DNA of 64,000 bases from a virus: IMG/VR virus record IMGVR_UViG_3300034407_003411, positions 1 to 64,000 of that record; one strand, written 5' to 3'. The notes under the pieces are model-generated. The model was not told where the DNA came from. It searched no databases and was given only the letters and a program-made list of their open reading frames with translations. This document shows positions 39,730 to 49,893 of this stretch, one piece after another; positions within the stretch are counted from its first letter, which is position 1; each line of letters begins with the position of its first letter. Position numbers and translations under genes: made by a program.

Positions 39730-42700
39730 TTATATTGATACTATTTTGTTATTATCCCTTGACCATTGTTCTGTTTGGTTTTTAAATAGAATATCAAAAT
39801 GGCCTCCTGTTGCTTTTGAGGTAGGGTTTGAATATTCATCTAAAGCTTTAAATGGGTATTTATTGTGAAAATTAATTGCTGAAAAATCCATGTTATTAGG
39901 TAATTCAAAACCTTCCATAAACTTCCAACCATAATCTTCCCAGAGTAATTTATCAGGTTTTTTTCCTTCACCTAATAACTTTAAAATATCAAATATATAT
40001 TCTATATCTCTATTTGAAACTGATCCCTCTATTGGAATTACTGTAAAATCAATTTTCCAACCTTTAGTATGACCTGAATTTGGTGAATTGGATTGATGGA
40101 ATGAATCATTAGCTGCTGTTAATTTAAATTTAAAGTTATTACCACCAAATCCACCTTCAGTAACATCTTCTAATTCTTCAAATAATGCTATTGTTGCATA
40201 TGCTGTTAATTCTGTTACATCACCACCATTTTTATGTTCATTACCTTTTATTTGGAAATCCGCTATACCATTTGCTTTGCGTTTCATATAGTTTGCATTT
40301 GGTGTTTTTGTTCCCTCAGGCAATTCAAATGCTGGTCCAGTTACACCAGCTATATCACCCATAAACCCATTTAAATCTAAAATTGCTGTATAACTACCTG
40401 TGGGTTCTATGTGTGGTACAGATAAGGTACCTAAACTCGTACTCCAGCTATTATCACTAATAGTATGGTCTAAAGATTTAACTATAAAATTTAATGATTT
40501 AGGATAGGCTGGTGGTAAATATTGTTGGTCAACATTTATACCATTATATATTTTTATCCCAGATATACCATCACACGTTAATGACATATCTATAGGTATA
40601 AACCCTATAGTGTTTGAGGGTTGTCCTGTATTTTGGAATATTTGTTGGTGGAAGTTATTAATAAAACTATCCCAACTAGCTTTGCCTTGGTTAATATTAG
40701 ATTCAATCATTGAAGGATATTTTTGAGCATATTGAGAACCCCATATATCTATCCCATTTTGATAATATCTACCTCCCCATTGTAATACTAACCAATAAAG
40801 ATAATTACCTTGTGCTCTTTCTTTTGCTTCTTCTCTAGTTTCATAATTATCAGCACCTTTAGCTCTTTGTTCTACTTTAAAATCATTAACTTTTTCTAAA
40901 TATTCTTGCCAAAAAACAGAATATTCTAATGATTTATTTATAATTGGACTATTTATTACTCTTCTTCTACCTGTAGCTGTAAGCCCTGCTGCTGTAGAAG
41001 GAATTTCATTGTTCTCAACTTGAGTTGATGTTACTTTTCCTATCATTATTAAAGATGAATCTTCTGCTCTATCTTCAGCACCCTCATCATCTCTATTTTG
41101 TGATGTATCAGTATTATTAAAGGCATTAAATAAAACTTTAACTTCATCTTTTGATATTAATTTGTATTCTTGAGTTTCTTTTAGTGTTTCAGTTGATGCT
41201 AGAGTAAAAGTAGGGTCTATGTATTCTTGTGAATATCTATCTTTTAAACCATCATTCCATTTTGAAAAAGCCGTTGCATCATAATTTTTTATATTGCTAT
41301 TACCTGCCGCTGCTCCAATACTAATCATAGAAGCTAAATCTGGTGTGATTTGAGTTTCAAATCCAAAATCAGTAACAAAATTTCCAGAAGGGCCAGATGG
41401 ATTAAAACCATACAAATTAAAATCTACTGGGCTGTCTTTAGTTACTATTAAATCTTTAAATTTATCTAAAAATTGGAGTCCTGGGATTGGGTTTTGTTCT
41501 GTTATAGTAATATAAACACTATCTTTTAAGGTTACAGTTAAATTATTTTGTCCTCCTAATGCTACATTTACACCATCAAAAATTCCTTCTAAAAATTTAA
41601 ATAGGTTTAAGTTACCTTTTTTATCTGAACTTTTTTTAAGATTTGAGGCAATAAATTCATAGTTTAAATATATATTTAAAAGGCTACCATACATAACAGT
41701 AGCACCACCATTAACTTCTTCTTTATTGATAAATTGTTTAAGATTATCAGTTAAATATTTTGGACGAAAAACGGTGTTTTTACCTTGTTGCATTCCCCTA
41801 TACCCTTCATCAGTAAATATATTATCATAATCTACATCAGGGTTAATTAAACATACCCTAGGATCTAAAGAACATTGTAAGGGATATGCTGCACATATCA
41901 TCATATCTTCATTAAGATCAATTTTTAATATATTATCTAAAGCTTCACCTCTCATCTTTAAACCAGGAACTATAATAGCTTCAACATATTCTAAAAATTT
42001 TCCTACAGTCATGTAGTACTGATATTTTGTATTATTAGCATAAACCCAACCATTATCTTTATTGATGGTAACTTGTGCCCTTCCATAATTTATAGCTAAG
42101 TTATAATAATCTGAATTAGTTCCTGGCAGCCACAAATTTTTATTTAAAAAATCAGTATACAATCTTTGCCCAAATATTGAACTTCCAGCTTGGGAAATGA
42201 TAGATGAGTCTGAGTTTTCAACTAAATCTTCTAAATTTATATTAAATGAATCTCTACCTTGATTTTCTTCTGCGTCAGAAAACCAACCACCCTCAATAAT
42301 ATCATCATCTCCATATGCATTCTCAATATCTTTTTTAATATCAGAAGTTGTTAGTTGTTGTGCTACAGTATTTACTTTTAAGGATTCTATAACATCTCCA
42401 ACTGATATAAGTTTTAATGTTATATTATAAGTTCCATTAGGAGCAAAATCCCATGAAAAATTAGATACTTTTCCAAAAAATCCATCATAATTACCACTAT
42501 ATTTTTCTCTAGTCCCTCGGATTTTTCTTATCATGTCTAATTGGGTTAAAGACGAAGATTCAAACCAATCTGTTTCTATTAAAGTATTACCTACTGTTTT
42601 ATATTCGTTAGAATTAGATTTATATTTGTCCCATCCCCATTCTAACATCATAGTAAAACCTAACCTTAAATAAAGTAATTCTATTAATTCGAATTGAAAC

Positions 42701-43275
42701 TTATTATATGCAATTATTTCAATTTCAGCACCTCTAAGTGAACCTCTATTTTTAGTATCAATTTTAGCTGATACTAAGCCCGGAGCTGGTACCATACCAA
42801 ACTCATTTCCTCCTAACCCATAAGATGAATTATTCCATATGCTGGTACTTGTGTTTATTCCTGATCTAAATTTATAAGAATCTTCATTTAGTTCTGATAA
42901 AGTATTAAATAGTATTGATTTTTTTGCTAATTGAACTCCTGTAAATTCACCTGTGTTACTTAGTCCTATATCTCTTAATCTTTGTTCCCCAGCAGATTTG
43001 TAAATTTGATTTTGACCTTCAATTGTTTGTGTACCAAATTGTTTGTTTTTTTCTACAGATGCTAAAGTTATATTAGAGGCATCATTATTAGAATCTGCGT
43101 CACCTCCAATTTCTACACTAGATGCTAGTTTTAACCAAGCATTTCTATTGTTAATTATATTTAAATCTTGGTTAGATAAATTATTAGAATTAAGTCCTTT
43201 ACCTAATAATTTTTGTCTTATTTGGATTTGATTTTTAACAAATCCCTCAAATTTTTCTCCTACTATGTTTGACAT
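39730..43275 (-). CDS. Large tail/baseplate protein with possible M15-like C-terminal domain
   Basis: The 1181-residue protein is the longest in the window. The N-terminal 300 residues have a T4-baseplate-like pattern (LRGAEIEIIAYNKFQFELIE, then GFTMMLEWGWDKY). The last 127 residues carry NSGHTKGWKIDF (H1069, D1076) and GGHFDI (H1159), which fit the zinc pattern HxxGxxxD...H of M15 peptidases. This may be a peptidoglycan-cutting domain at the tail tip, in the role of T4 gp5, but it is only seen by motif. It lies next to the gp53-like gene. Confidence 0.65.
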   Translation of the reverse strand: MSNIVGEKFEGFVKNQIQIRQKLLGKGLNSNNLSNQDLNIINNRNAWLKLASSVEIGGDADSNNDASNITLASVEKNKQFGTQTIEGQNQIYKSAGEQRLRDIGLSNTGEFTGVQLAKKSILFNTLSELNEDSYKFRSGINTSTSIWNNSSYGLGGNEFGMVPAPGLVSAKIDTKNRGSLRGAEIEIIAYNKFQFELIELLYLRLGFTMMLEWGWDKYKSNSNEYKTVGNTLIETDWFESSSLTQLDMIRKIRGTREKYSGNYDGFFGKVSNFSWDFAPNGTYNITLKLISVGDVIESLKVNTVAQQLTTSDIKKDIENAYGDDDIIEGGWFSDAEENQGRDSFNINLEDLVENSDSSIISQAGSSIFGQRLYTDFLNKNLWLPGTNSDYYNLAINYGRAQVTINKDNGWVYANNTKYQYYMTVGKFLEYVEAIIVPGLKMRGEALDNILKIDLNEDMMICAAYPLQCSLDPRVCLINPDVDYDNIFTDEGYRGMQQGKNTVFRPKYLTDNLKQFINKEEVNGGATVMYGSLLNIYLNYEFIASNLKKSSDKKGNLNLFKFLEGIFDGVNVALGGQNNLTVTLKDSVYITITEQNPIPGLQFLDKFKDLIVTKDSPVDFNLYGFNPSGPSGNFVTDFGFETQITPDLASMISIGAAAGNSNIKNYDATAFSKWNDGLKDRYSQEYIDPTFTLASTETLKETQEYKLISKDEVKVLFNAFNNTDTSQNRDDEGAEDRAEDSSLIMIGKVTSTQVENNEIPSTAAGLTATGRRRVINSPIINKSLEYSVFWQEYLEKVNDFKVEQRAKGADNYETREEAKERAQGNYLYWLVLQWGGRYYQNGIDIWGSQYAQKYPSMIESNINQGKASWDSFINNFHQQIFQNTGQPSNTIGFIPIDMSLTCDGISGIKIYNGINVDQQYLPPAYPKSLNFIVKSLDHTISDNSWSTSLGTLSVPHIEPTGSYTAILDLNGFMGDIAGVTGPAFELPEGTKTPNANYMKRKANGIADFQIKGNEHKNGGDVTELTAYATIALFEELEDVTEGGFGGNNFKFKLTAANDSFHQSNSPNSGHTKGWKIDFTVIPIEGSVSNRDIEYIFDILKLLGEGKKPDKLLWEDYGWKFMEGFELPNNMDFSAINFHNKYPFKALDEYSNPTSKATGGHFDILFKNQTEQWSRDNNKIVSI

Positions 43276-43277
43276 AA

Positions 43278-43595
43278 CTACCCATTATTTAATTTTTCAA
43301 ATGCTAACTGAATTGCTCCTATGTTTTTAGGAATTCTAATTTGTACTCCTAAAGGTGGGAAGTATGAATTTTTAGATAATGAACTATTAGCTGTTGAAAT
43401 AACCCACCATAAAGAAGGATCACCATAATATTGTAAAGCTAATTGATCATATCTATCACCCTGTTCAGCATAAACATATATATCACTAAAATCAAGTGGG
43501 ATTTCAGGGTATTTTGTTCCTTGATAATATCTAGGACCTGGAGACTGATTAGGTTTCCTGTTTTTTAATATATTAGTATCTGAATATCTTCCCAT
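43278..43595 (-). CDS. 53: Baseplate wedge gp53 (LysM-type)
   Basis: The 105-residue protein has the typical gp53 core: IYVYAEQGDRYDQLALQYYG followed by DPSLWWVISTAN (about 38-70), a LysM-like unit, then PPLGVQIRIPKN. T4 gp53 (196 aa) joins baseplate wedges around the hub. The product is short but complete. It is coupled to the upstream 688-residue gene (one-base overlap). Confidence 0.8.
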   Translation of the reverse strand: MGRYSDTNILKNRKPNQSPGPRYYQGTKYPEIPLDFSDIYVYAEQGDRYDQLALQYYGDPSLWWVISTANSSLSKNSYFPPLGVQIRIPKNIGAIQLAFEKLNNG

Positions 43596-45661
43596 TATTT
43601 TTGGATATAATTTATATTATCACCTTGACCATCATAATTGTTACCAGTTGCTGCTGCTAAATTAATATAATGTTGTTTACCATATTTATTTAATTTACCA
43701 TTTTTAGCAAATTCATTTTGTTGTACTCTTGGTACAAAGTTATGAATTGGTATAAATTCAAACCCAGTTACATTTACAATCATAGGCATTTCTTTAACAC
43801 TTGGGTCTGTCTTAATTGCTGTATTTGGGCTAGTAGGGTTAATAACTGAAATGTTATTAGAATCAGGAATTGCTATTTCCCATGGTGATTCATCTGGAAC
43901 ATCTAATGTTATACCCTTCATTATACCTACTTGTTCTTGAAACCAACCACCTATAGTTAAAGATATTAAATTACCTTGCATATAACCCTGAGATGAATAA
44001 TCTGGGGCACATACTGATGCTAAATAATTTAGTTTTTGATGCATAGGGATTAATTCTTGTTTTGATTGCGCTGCAACTGTCCAAGATAATGAAACTGTTC
44101 TGTCAAACCCACTATATCTGTAAAAGTTTTCACCTCTACCCATAAACTTTTGAGCATCCCAATCGGATGTGTATGAATCACTCATACCATTAATTAATGC
44201 TCTAAAGTGAATATATGTTTTTTGTCCTGATCCATCGTTTGCAAATACACCAATTCTAAATTTTACTAAATCATTTTTATCGTTATCTGCTGTTACCGCA
44301 CTTGATTTATATAGTGGAAAAGCGTTAATTTTATCTACTGCATTTTTATATGAACTATTACTTTTAGCACTACTACCAGCAATTTCTTGATTTAAACCTA
44401 ACTTACCTATAGTAAAACTTTGTAAATTACCTCTTCTACCAGGATCACCTAAATTTACTCTTGATTCAATCCTATTTTTGCTTGGTGTATTGTTTCCATT
44501 GCTATCTGTAGATTGTAAATCTAAACCCTTAGGCATTTGTTTAGACCCATTAGGAGCAACTATTTGAAAATATGGAGTTGGTATTAAATTTGTTTTAGAT
44601 GTTGGTACAAATGCTTCCGTTTGTGCTTGAGTAAGTACTTGTATTGGAATTTCATTGTCTATTCCACTTCTTAATTTTGAAGTATCTGTTTTTAATTTAA
44701 TTGTCTCGGGTGAATAAACACTATTTGGGAAAGTTTGAGTTCCAGGTGTTTTATAGAATTGCACACCAATATTTCTATTCCCATTAATGTTTTTTAAGAA
44801 TATTTCTAATAAAGCAGCTTTTCCAAAAATGCCTACATCTGCATTACTACTAACATTTTTAAGAAATTGAGAAGTAAAATATTGTTTTTTCTTATAATTT
44901 CCTTTTTCTTCTGCTAACCAAAAATTCTTTTTAGAATTATTTTTACCTGTTCTGTATTCACTTATCATATTAATGTTGGTTTTACCAACACCTAATGTAG
45001 CACCAGGCCCACCACTGTAAGAATATAAATTAGGTTGTGCTTGTGTATCCTTATCTATTTTAGAAGCTGCAAGAGGTAATAATCTACTTTTTCTACCTAA
45101 TGTATCTTCATTGGTAGGATCCGCGGCAATAGTATTTAAATAAGTAGGTAAACCTAAAGGTGTATTACCATCTGGAGATCCAATAGTTGTTTCTGTTAAT
45201 GGATTAAGTCCTTGTTTATTTAAATGTATTCCTAAGGCATTACCTACTGCTTGTCCTATTGTAGATAATGGAGTATAAATACCTTGATTTAATGCTATGT
45301 TATTTCTTAAAAAGTCACCTACAGCTGATCCATCTTCTGCTTTTTCAAATGGTTCATATCCAGCACCTGAATTAACATTAGATAAAGAAAGTATGTTTTG
45401 TTTAGCTGTAAATAATATTCCTCTTGTTGAACCAAATAATTTAAGTAATCGAGATCCATCACGAAGAATGTTTCTAGGTACAAGATACCCTCCACGTAAT
45501 AAAAAATCCGGCCCCCCAGTTGTAGAAAGATTTTCTACATCTCCAGGTGGAAAAATTTGTGGTGGTCTCTCTTTCCATCCTCCTCCTGGTGTATCACCAG
45601 GTACGCTAGAATAGTTTGTAGAGTTATACCTGCTTAAATCGTATAGATCTCTTAACGGCAT
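43595..45661 (-). CDS. Large virion protein (baseplate candidate)
   Basis: The 688-residue protein begins MPLRDLYDLSRYNSTNYSSV and has a Gly/Pro/Asn-rich N-terminal two thirds and a more compact C-terminal part (FYRYSGFDRTVSLSWTVAAQ, then QKLNYLASVCAPDYS and GGWFQEQVG). It lies between gp53 and the tape-measure-like gene. A baseplate role is inferred from order. The equivalent T4 gene cannot be named. Confidence 0.6.
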   Translation of the reverse strand: MPLRDLYDLSRYNSTNYSSVPGDTPGGGWKERPPQIFPPGDVENLSTTGGPDFLLRGGYLVPRNILRDGSRLLKLFGSTRGILFTAKQNILSLSNVNSGAGYEPFEKAEDGSAVGDFLRNNIALNQGIYTPLSTIGQAVGNALGIHLNKQGLNPLTETTIGSPDGNTPLGLPTYLNTIAADPTNEDTLGRKSRLLPLAASKIDKDTQAQPNLYSYSGGPGATLGVGKTNINMISEYRTGKNNSKKNFWLAEEKGNYKKKQYFTSQFLKNVSSNADVGIFGKAALLEIFLKNINGNRNIGVQFYKTPGTQTFPNSVYSPETIKLKTDTSKLRSGIDNEIPIQVLTQAQTEAFVPTSKTNLIPTPYFQIVAPNGSKQMPKGLDLQSTDSNGNNTPSKNRIESRVNLGDPGRRGNLQSFTIGKLGLNQEIAGSSAKSNSSYKNAVDKINAFPLYKSSAVTADNDKNDLVKFRIGVFANDGSGQKTYIHFRALINGMSDSYTSDWDAQKFMGRGENFYRYSGFDRTVSLSWTVAAQSKQELIPMHQKLNYLASVCAPDYSSQGYMQGNLISLTIGGWFQEQVGIMKGITLDVPDESPWEIAIPDSNNISVINPTSPNTAIKTDPSVKEMPMIVNVTGFEFIPIHNFVPRVQQNEFAKNGKLNKYGKQHYINLAAATGNNYDGQGDNINYIQK

Positions 45662-45663
45662 AA

Positions 45664-45891
45664 TTATTTAGGTAAATTATCTAAATATTTTACCGGTGGT
45701 TGTTGTGGATCCATAGTTGATGGTTGAGGTAATACACCATTTCTAGGTCTTACAGCATCTGCATTTGGATCATTATTTACTGAATAATCCCTGTGTAATG
45801 TAGATTGTTGAAAGTTAGGTATATTTGGTGTTTCACCATCTAAACCACTTAATTGAGATCCGTTTTTTGTTAATTTGTTTAATAGACTCAT
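45664..45891 (-). CDS. Small Pro/Asn-rich virion-block protein
   Basis: I choose the ATG at 45891 (MSLLNKLTKNG); an upstream start at 45933 would run through the late-type promoter motif. The 75-residue product is rich in Pro, Asn and Gln (RPRNGVLPQPSTMDPQQPPV) and probably unstructured. It is immediately before the 688-residue gene. Function unknown. Confidence 0.6.
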   Translation of the reverse strand: MSLLNKLTKNGSQLSGLDGETPNIPNFQQSTLHRDYSVNNDPNADAVRPRNGVLPQPSTMDPQQPPVKYLDNLPK

Positions 45892-45905
45892 GATTAATTG
45901 TTTTA

Positions 45906-45915
45906 TTATAAATAT
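45906..45915 (-). promoter_or_regulatory. Late-type promoter motif
   Basis: Minus strand AATATTTATAATAAAACAATTA (core ATATTTATAA) ending 15 bases before the ATG at 45891, in the gap after the tape-measure-like gene. Confidence 0.55.
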
Positions 45916-45919
45916 TACA

Positions 45920-48244
45920 TTATTGAATTTCATATAGTCCCACAGGGGATAATGAAGGTTTCTTTTTGTTTTGTGTAACTAAGGTACGTAATAACATATT
46001 AGTTTCTTTATTATCATTACCCATTTGTACTTTTCCTGCTCCTGCTGATACAACATCATCTCCTTTAGAAAATAAATCTGTACCTGCTACAATAGTATCT
46101 TTATTATTTAATGCTATTGCTCCTTCAGGACCTAACAATGTTCTTTTCCCATATCCATTAGTTCCATCTCCTGCGGATAGTAAATCATCTGCTTTATTCA
46201 TTTCAGAATTAAAGTATGCCATACCTCCTGCTATAGCTGCTAAAGCTATAGCTACACCAACACCCATAGTAAGTGTACCATTTAAGAATAATGCAGCTAT
46301 ACCTGCTGCTGTTAATAAGGATACTACAATTCCCATAACTGAATTAAATGAGTTAGCCCAATTTAATAAAGCTGTAAGTGGGGATAATATAAATGCTACA
46401 ATATTAGCAATTCCTGTAAATATACCTAATATTGGTTCTAATGCTGCAAATACATCAACTAGTATATCTTTTAATTTATCTATCGTTGCATTAAATTCAT
46501 CTGCAGCTGTTTGTTGTTCTAATTGGGCAGCTAAGTCATCTTTACCCATTGCTCTTAATTCCTTAGCTGTTTTTCCTTGAATATCTTGTTGGAATAAAAT
46601 ATCAGCTAATTGATCAGCTTGCATACCCATTGCTTCTGCTAGGGCTTCTTGTTGGATAACATTCATAGCAGAGAATTCTTCGAAATCTCCTGCTTGTTCT
46701 TTTAATTCTTTTCCTAAAGTAGCTAAATCACCATTTAGAGCTGCTTGTCTTGCTTTTTCTAAATTAATATCTCTATTTAGTAACAATTCAGCTTGTAATT
46801 CATTAGCAATAGATTGTTCAAAATCTAACATTGCTGCACCTGCACCTGCTACATCATCTAAGCTTCCTCCTAATAATTTAGCTTGAGTAACAGCTTCTAT
46901 CATTGCTTCAGTACTTGCTCCTAATTGAGCTCTCATAACACCTGTGATAGCTGCTGTTTCTTCTAATAGTTTTCTTAGATCAAATTGAACACCTTCTTGA
47001 ACTTGCATTTCATGGCTAACAAGTAAAGCACTTTTATATTGATCATCTAAATCTCCACCAGTTGAGGCGGCTAACATAGCTAAACTACCTGCTGCTTCAG
47101 CTTCTAATCCTATTTGTTCTGTTAATTTTGTTGAAATCGCTAATGTTTCAGCTGATAAACCTGCTATAAACCCAAACTGTTCTGTTATAGCTTGGTATGT
47201 TGCTAACATTTTAGATGTAGTAACATTTATGTTTTGCGATTCCATCGCTGCATTAGAAAGTTCTGTTCTAAATAAAATAGCTTCTCTGTTAGTCATTAAC
47301 AGAGTCTTTTGCATGTAGGTAGCTTGTTCATTTGCTTCCATTAATGCATCTGTGAAAAACTTAAATATTAAAGCTGTTTTAGCTAACTGACCTATTCCAT
47401 CTGTAAGGGCCTTAAATCCTTCCATTAGGGGACTTAAAACTTCTTCAGGTAATGCCCCTGTATTTAGATCATCCATAGAAAGACCTTCGCTAGCTACTGC
47501 CGTTTCTTCATCTACCCCTGAATCTATTAATTCTTGGGCTCTAGCTAATTTTTCATTATGTTCTTTGTTGTTAGCAAGTTTTTCTTTAATTTGTTGTTCA
47601 TCCATGCCCTTAAACATCTGATTGTTTAATTTAGCTGTGTTTTGTGCGGCTGTGGCTGCTGCTTCAAAAGGGCCTGAAAGACCTGATAACCCTGGGATAG
47701 ACTTTACTATGTCTGATAGGACTGTAAAACCTTTTACACCCTTATTACTCATAATGGCATCTTGTTCTTTCCTAATATCTTTTACTTTTTCTAAAAATAT
47801 AGTAGCTTGTTTAATACCATCTTGGTTTGCTTTAAACTCATCAGAGGTTTTATCTAGCGTCTCTGACGCTAATTTAAGTCTCATTAAATCTTGTTTAATC
47901 CTTTTTTCAGTAAAATCAATATCTTTTGAACTTACTAAACTGATGTCATTGTATGTAGAAGCTAAATTACTAGCTAAAGTATTTAAACTTCTAAGTGAAG
48001 ATTTTGTGTTATTTAAAGCAATATCTGTTTTAGTTATATCTTGTAAATTACCAGCAAATATCCCTGCTAGAGTAGATAAGTCATTTCCTAGGTCACTTAC
48101 TTGAACTTGTAAACCTTTTAAAAATGTCTGTGCATCTTTCATATCAGATGCCTTAAATATCTTAAAGTTACTGGTTTTGCCCAGCTCCCTTTGAAGATTT
48201 TTAATTTCTTCGTTTAATTTTTTAATTTCATCTGATGATGCCAT
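45920..48244 (-). CDS. Tape-measure-like tail protein
   Basis: The 774-residue protein has long helices with coiled-coil patterns (residues 1-250, 380-580) and a hydrophobic region near 620-700 (VAFILSPLTALLNWANSFNS, then VMGIVVSLLTAAGIAALFL and MGVGVAIALAAIAGG). This arrangement is typical of tape measure proteins, which fix tail length and pass through the tube. T4 gp29 has 590 residues. It is directly downstream of gp26 and the 87-residue gene. Assignment is by architecture. Confidence 0.65.
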   Translation of the reverse strand: MASSDEIKKLNEEIKNLQRELGKTSNFKIFKASDMKDAQTFLKGLQVQVSDLGNDLSTLAGIFAGNLQDITKTDIALNNTKSSLRSLNTLASNLASTYNDISLVSSKDIDFTEKRIKQDLMRLKLASETLDKTSDEFKANQDGIKQATIFLEKVKDIRKEQDAIMSNKGVKGFTVLSDIVKSIPGLSGLSGPFEAAATAAQNTAKLNNQMFKGMDEQQIKEKLANNKEHNEKLARAQELIDSGVDEETAVASEGLSMDDLNTGALPEEVLSPLMEGFKALTDGIGQLAKTALIFKFFTDALMEANEQATYMQKTLLMTNREAILFRTELSNAAMESQNINVTTSKMLATYQAITEQFGFIAGLSAETLAISTKLTEQIGLEAEAAGSLAMLAASTGGDLDDQYKSALLVSHEMQVQEGVQFDLRKLLEETAAITGVMRAQLGASTEAMIEAVTQAKLLGGSLDDVAGAGAAMLDFEQSIANELQAELLLNRDINLEKARQAALNGDLATLGKELKEQAGDFEEFSAMNVIQQEALAEAMGMQADQLADILFQQDIQGKTAKELRAMGKDDLAAQLEQQTAADEFNATIDKLKDILVDVFAALEPILGIFTGIANIVAFILSPLTALLNWANSFNSVMGIVVSLLTAAGIAALFLNGTLTMGVGVAIALAAIAGGMAYFNSEMNKADDLLSAGDGTNGYGKRTLLGPEGAIALNNKDTIVAGTDLFSKGDDVVSAGAGKVQMGNDNKETNMLLRTLVTQNKKKPSLSPVGLYEIQ

Positions 48245-48259
48245 CTAAAGTAATGTTTA

Positions 48260-48269
48260 TTATAAATAT
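48260..48269 (-). promoter_or_regulatory. Late-type promoter motif
   Basis: Minus strand ATATTTATAATAAACAT, ending 16 bases before the ATG at 48244, in the 27-base gap. Confidence 0.55.
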
Positions 48270-48271
48270 TA

Positions 48272-48535
48272 TTACTTATAACCTGTTTTACCCTTATATT
48301 GTTTACTTGATTCAGCAAATGCGGGCACATTAACTTTTCCATCTTTATCTACTAATGTTGATTGTCCTTTACCCTTGTTAGCGGCATCATGTGATTTTTT
48401 TTCTTCAGCATAAAAATCTTGGATTTCCTTAAATGTAAATTTTCTTAGCCATATTGGCATATTATATATTGTATAATAATCGTAAGCTCCTTTACTATGG
48501 AATATGATTGAATGTAAACTTTTAAAGAGGTTCAT
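48272..48535 (-). CDS. Small tail-block protein
   Basis: The 87-residue protein contains YNMPIWLRKFTFKEIQDFYA (about 24-43), a segment I recall from small proteins next to gp26 in other marine T4-like phages. Start at ATG 48535 is kept, though the internal ATG of NMPIWLRK is possible. The C terminus is Lys/Gly rich. Function unknown; baseplate hub assembly is conceivable from location. Confidence 0.6.
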   Translation of the reverse strand: MNLFKSLHSIIFHSKGAYDYYTIYNMPIWLRKFTFKEIQDFYAEEKKSHDAANKGKGQSTLVDKDGKVNVPAFAESSKQYKGKTGYK

Positions 48536-48551
48536 TCTTACCTCTGGGGCA

Positions 48552-49283
48552 TTATCCTGCGTCAGGCCAAAAAAAGCTAATCCCTATTGGGATTTTTACC
48601 TCCTCCCCTCTGTCAGTGCTAATTGTTAAATCAACATCTGGTTGAGTATCTCTGACGTGATCTCTAAATGTTCTTGAGTCTATAGCTAAAAATTGGTTAT
48701 CTACAAAACTTCTAACATCTTTTCTATCCGATTCACCATTAATAGATGTAATCATATATTTTAATCTTGTTGTTAAATCAAATGATCCTTCTTTATTTAA
48801 CTTTTTTAACCCAGCAATTTCTTTTTGAATTTGTTTATCGTCTTTACCAGTTAAGATTTTATAAGTAATAACATCTCCTGTTCTTTCAATTTTATAAGTA
48901 AATTCATTTTTACCTGGTTCTATGTCTGATATATCAAATGGTTTGTTTTCTATTTCAGTTAAATCAGCAATATGCGTTTGACCATTAGATCTAAACTCAT
49001 ACTTTTTACCATACCCTAAAATACGTGTAGCAATTAATAATGCATTTTTATCGCCTACAATAATATCCTCAATGTTAATTTTTGGATCTACAATCACAGA
49101 CTCTAATAATTTATCTAATACTGTACCTTTTTGGATATATGATTGGTTAGTTAAAATATCTTCTTCTTTAGCAGTCATGTATTTAATTTCTACTTTACCG
49201 CTAGATAGGGGATTGTCTTTTTGGTATACTAAGCCTTTTGAAGGTAAATCAATTTCTTCAGTTGGGAATTTAAATTCGCTCAT
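48552..49283 (-). CDS. 26: Baseplate hub protein gp26-like
   Basis: Taken from the ATG at 49283 (MSEFKFPTEEIDLPSKGLVY); a further 14 upstream codons look unnatural. The 243 residues have the pattern of the T4 baseplate hub family: PSKGLVYQKDNPLSSGKVEI, then KYMTAKEEDILTN and an IEDIIVGDKNALLIATRILGYG segment. T4 gp26 is 208 residues and takes part in hub assembly. It lies between the gp19 terminator and the tape-measure region, consistent with its role. Confidence 0.8.
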   Translation of the reverse strand: MSEFKFPTEEIDLPSKGLVYQKDNPLSSGKVEIKYMTAKEEDILTNQSYIQKGTVLDKLLESVIVDPKINIEDIIVGDKNALLIATRILGYGKKYEFRSNGQTHIADLTEIENKPFDISDIEPGKNEFTYKIERTGDVITYKILTGKDDKQIQKEIAGLKKLNKEGSFDLTTRLKYMITSINGESDRKDVRSFVDNQFLAIDSRTFRDHVRDTQPDVDLTISTDRGEEVKIPIGISFFWPDAG

Positions 49284-49332
49284 ATAATCTTTATTTAGTT
49301 TATAACGTGTTTTATAGTTATACATATCAATA

Positions 49333-49360
49333 TAAAAAAAAGCTTGACCGAAGCCAAGCT
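49333..49360 (-). terminator. Terminator after tail tube gp19
   Basis: On the minus strand AGCTTGGC-TTCG-GTCAAGCT followed by eight T. The 8-bp stem has a UUCG tetraloop (one G-U pair), 27 bases after the gp19 stop. It would cut off gp19 messages from the gp26 genes. Confidence 0.85.
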
Positions 49361-49386
49361 ATTTTTAAAAATATGTTGAAAATTTA

Positions 49387-49875
49387 TTAGAAATTTAAAA
49401 TACAGTAATCTGGTTGTACTTCTAAAGATATTTCTTGAGCTGCATTTTCTGTATCCCAATTAAAATCTCCAAAGTCTGCTGATGTGATTAATGCTCCTTT
49501 AATGATCCATTCAGATACTATATCACCTACTGGTCCTAATACATCTAATGTTAGATCTTTTTTATAGAAATCACTATATCCATCTCTACCTGTTACTGAT
49601 TCATGGTGTAATCTTACCCATTCCATTACTGCTTGCGCACCTGATGGTGTAATTGGGTCAAATAACGTCATTGAGATTGGAGCCCAAGTAGATTTACCTT
49701 TAACAAATCTTTGAACGTTAATATGATTTAAAGCTACTGTACCTTGGTTTAATGTTACAGCTCCCATACCTTTAATTTGGTATGATGGAATCCCATCTAC
49801 ATAAAGAATAAATCTATTCTTTTGTTTTGGCTCAAATGCTGTAAAAAATATTTCGTTTGGGTCTAATACTGCCAT
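49387..49875 (-). CDS. 19: Tail tube protein gp19
   Basis: The 162-residue protein equals T4 gp19 (163 aa) in length. The family pattern is visible: FFTAFEPKQKNRFILYVDGI, PSYQIKGMGAV, STWAPISMTLFDPITPSGAQ and VSEWIIKGALITSADFGDFN. It stacks in rings inside the sheath. A late-type motif precedes the gene and a terminator follows it, so it can be made at high level on its own. Confidence 0.93.
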   Translation of the reverse strand: MAVLDPNEIFFTAFEPKQKNRFILYVDGIPSYQIKGMGAVTLNQGTVALNHINVQRFVKGKSTWAPISMTLFDPITPSGAQAVMEWVRLHHESVTGRDGYSDFYKKDLTLDVLGPVGDIVSEWIIKGALITSADFGDFNWDTENAAQEISLEVQPDYCILNF

Positions 49876-49893
49876 TTTTATTGTCTTATTTTA

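Noticed and set aside
45966-46580. Plus-strand open frame of 204 codons
   Set aside because: It lies opposite the tape-measure-like gene, is Ala/Ser/Pro/Ile-rich as expected from a mirror of a helical protein, and has no promoter. It is a shadow frame.
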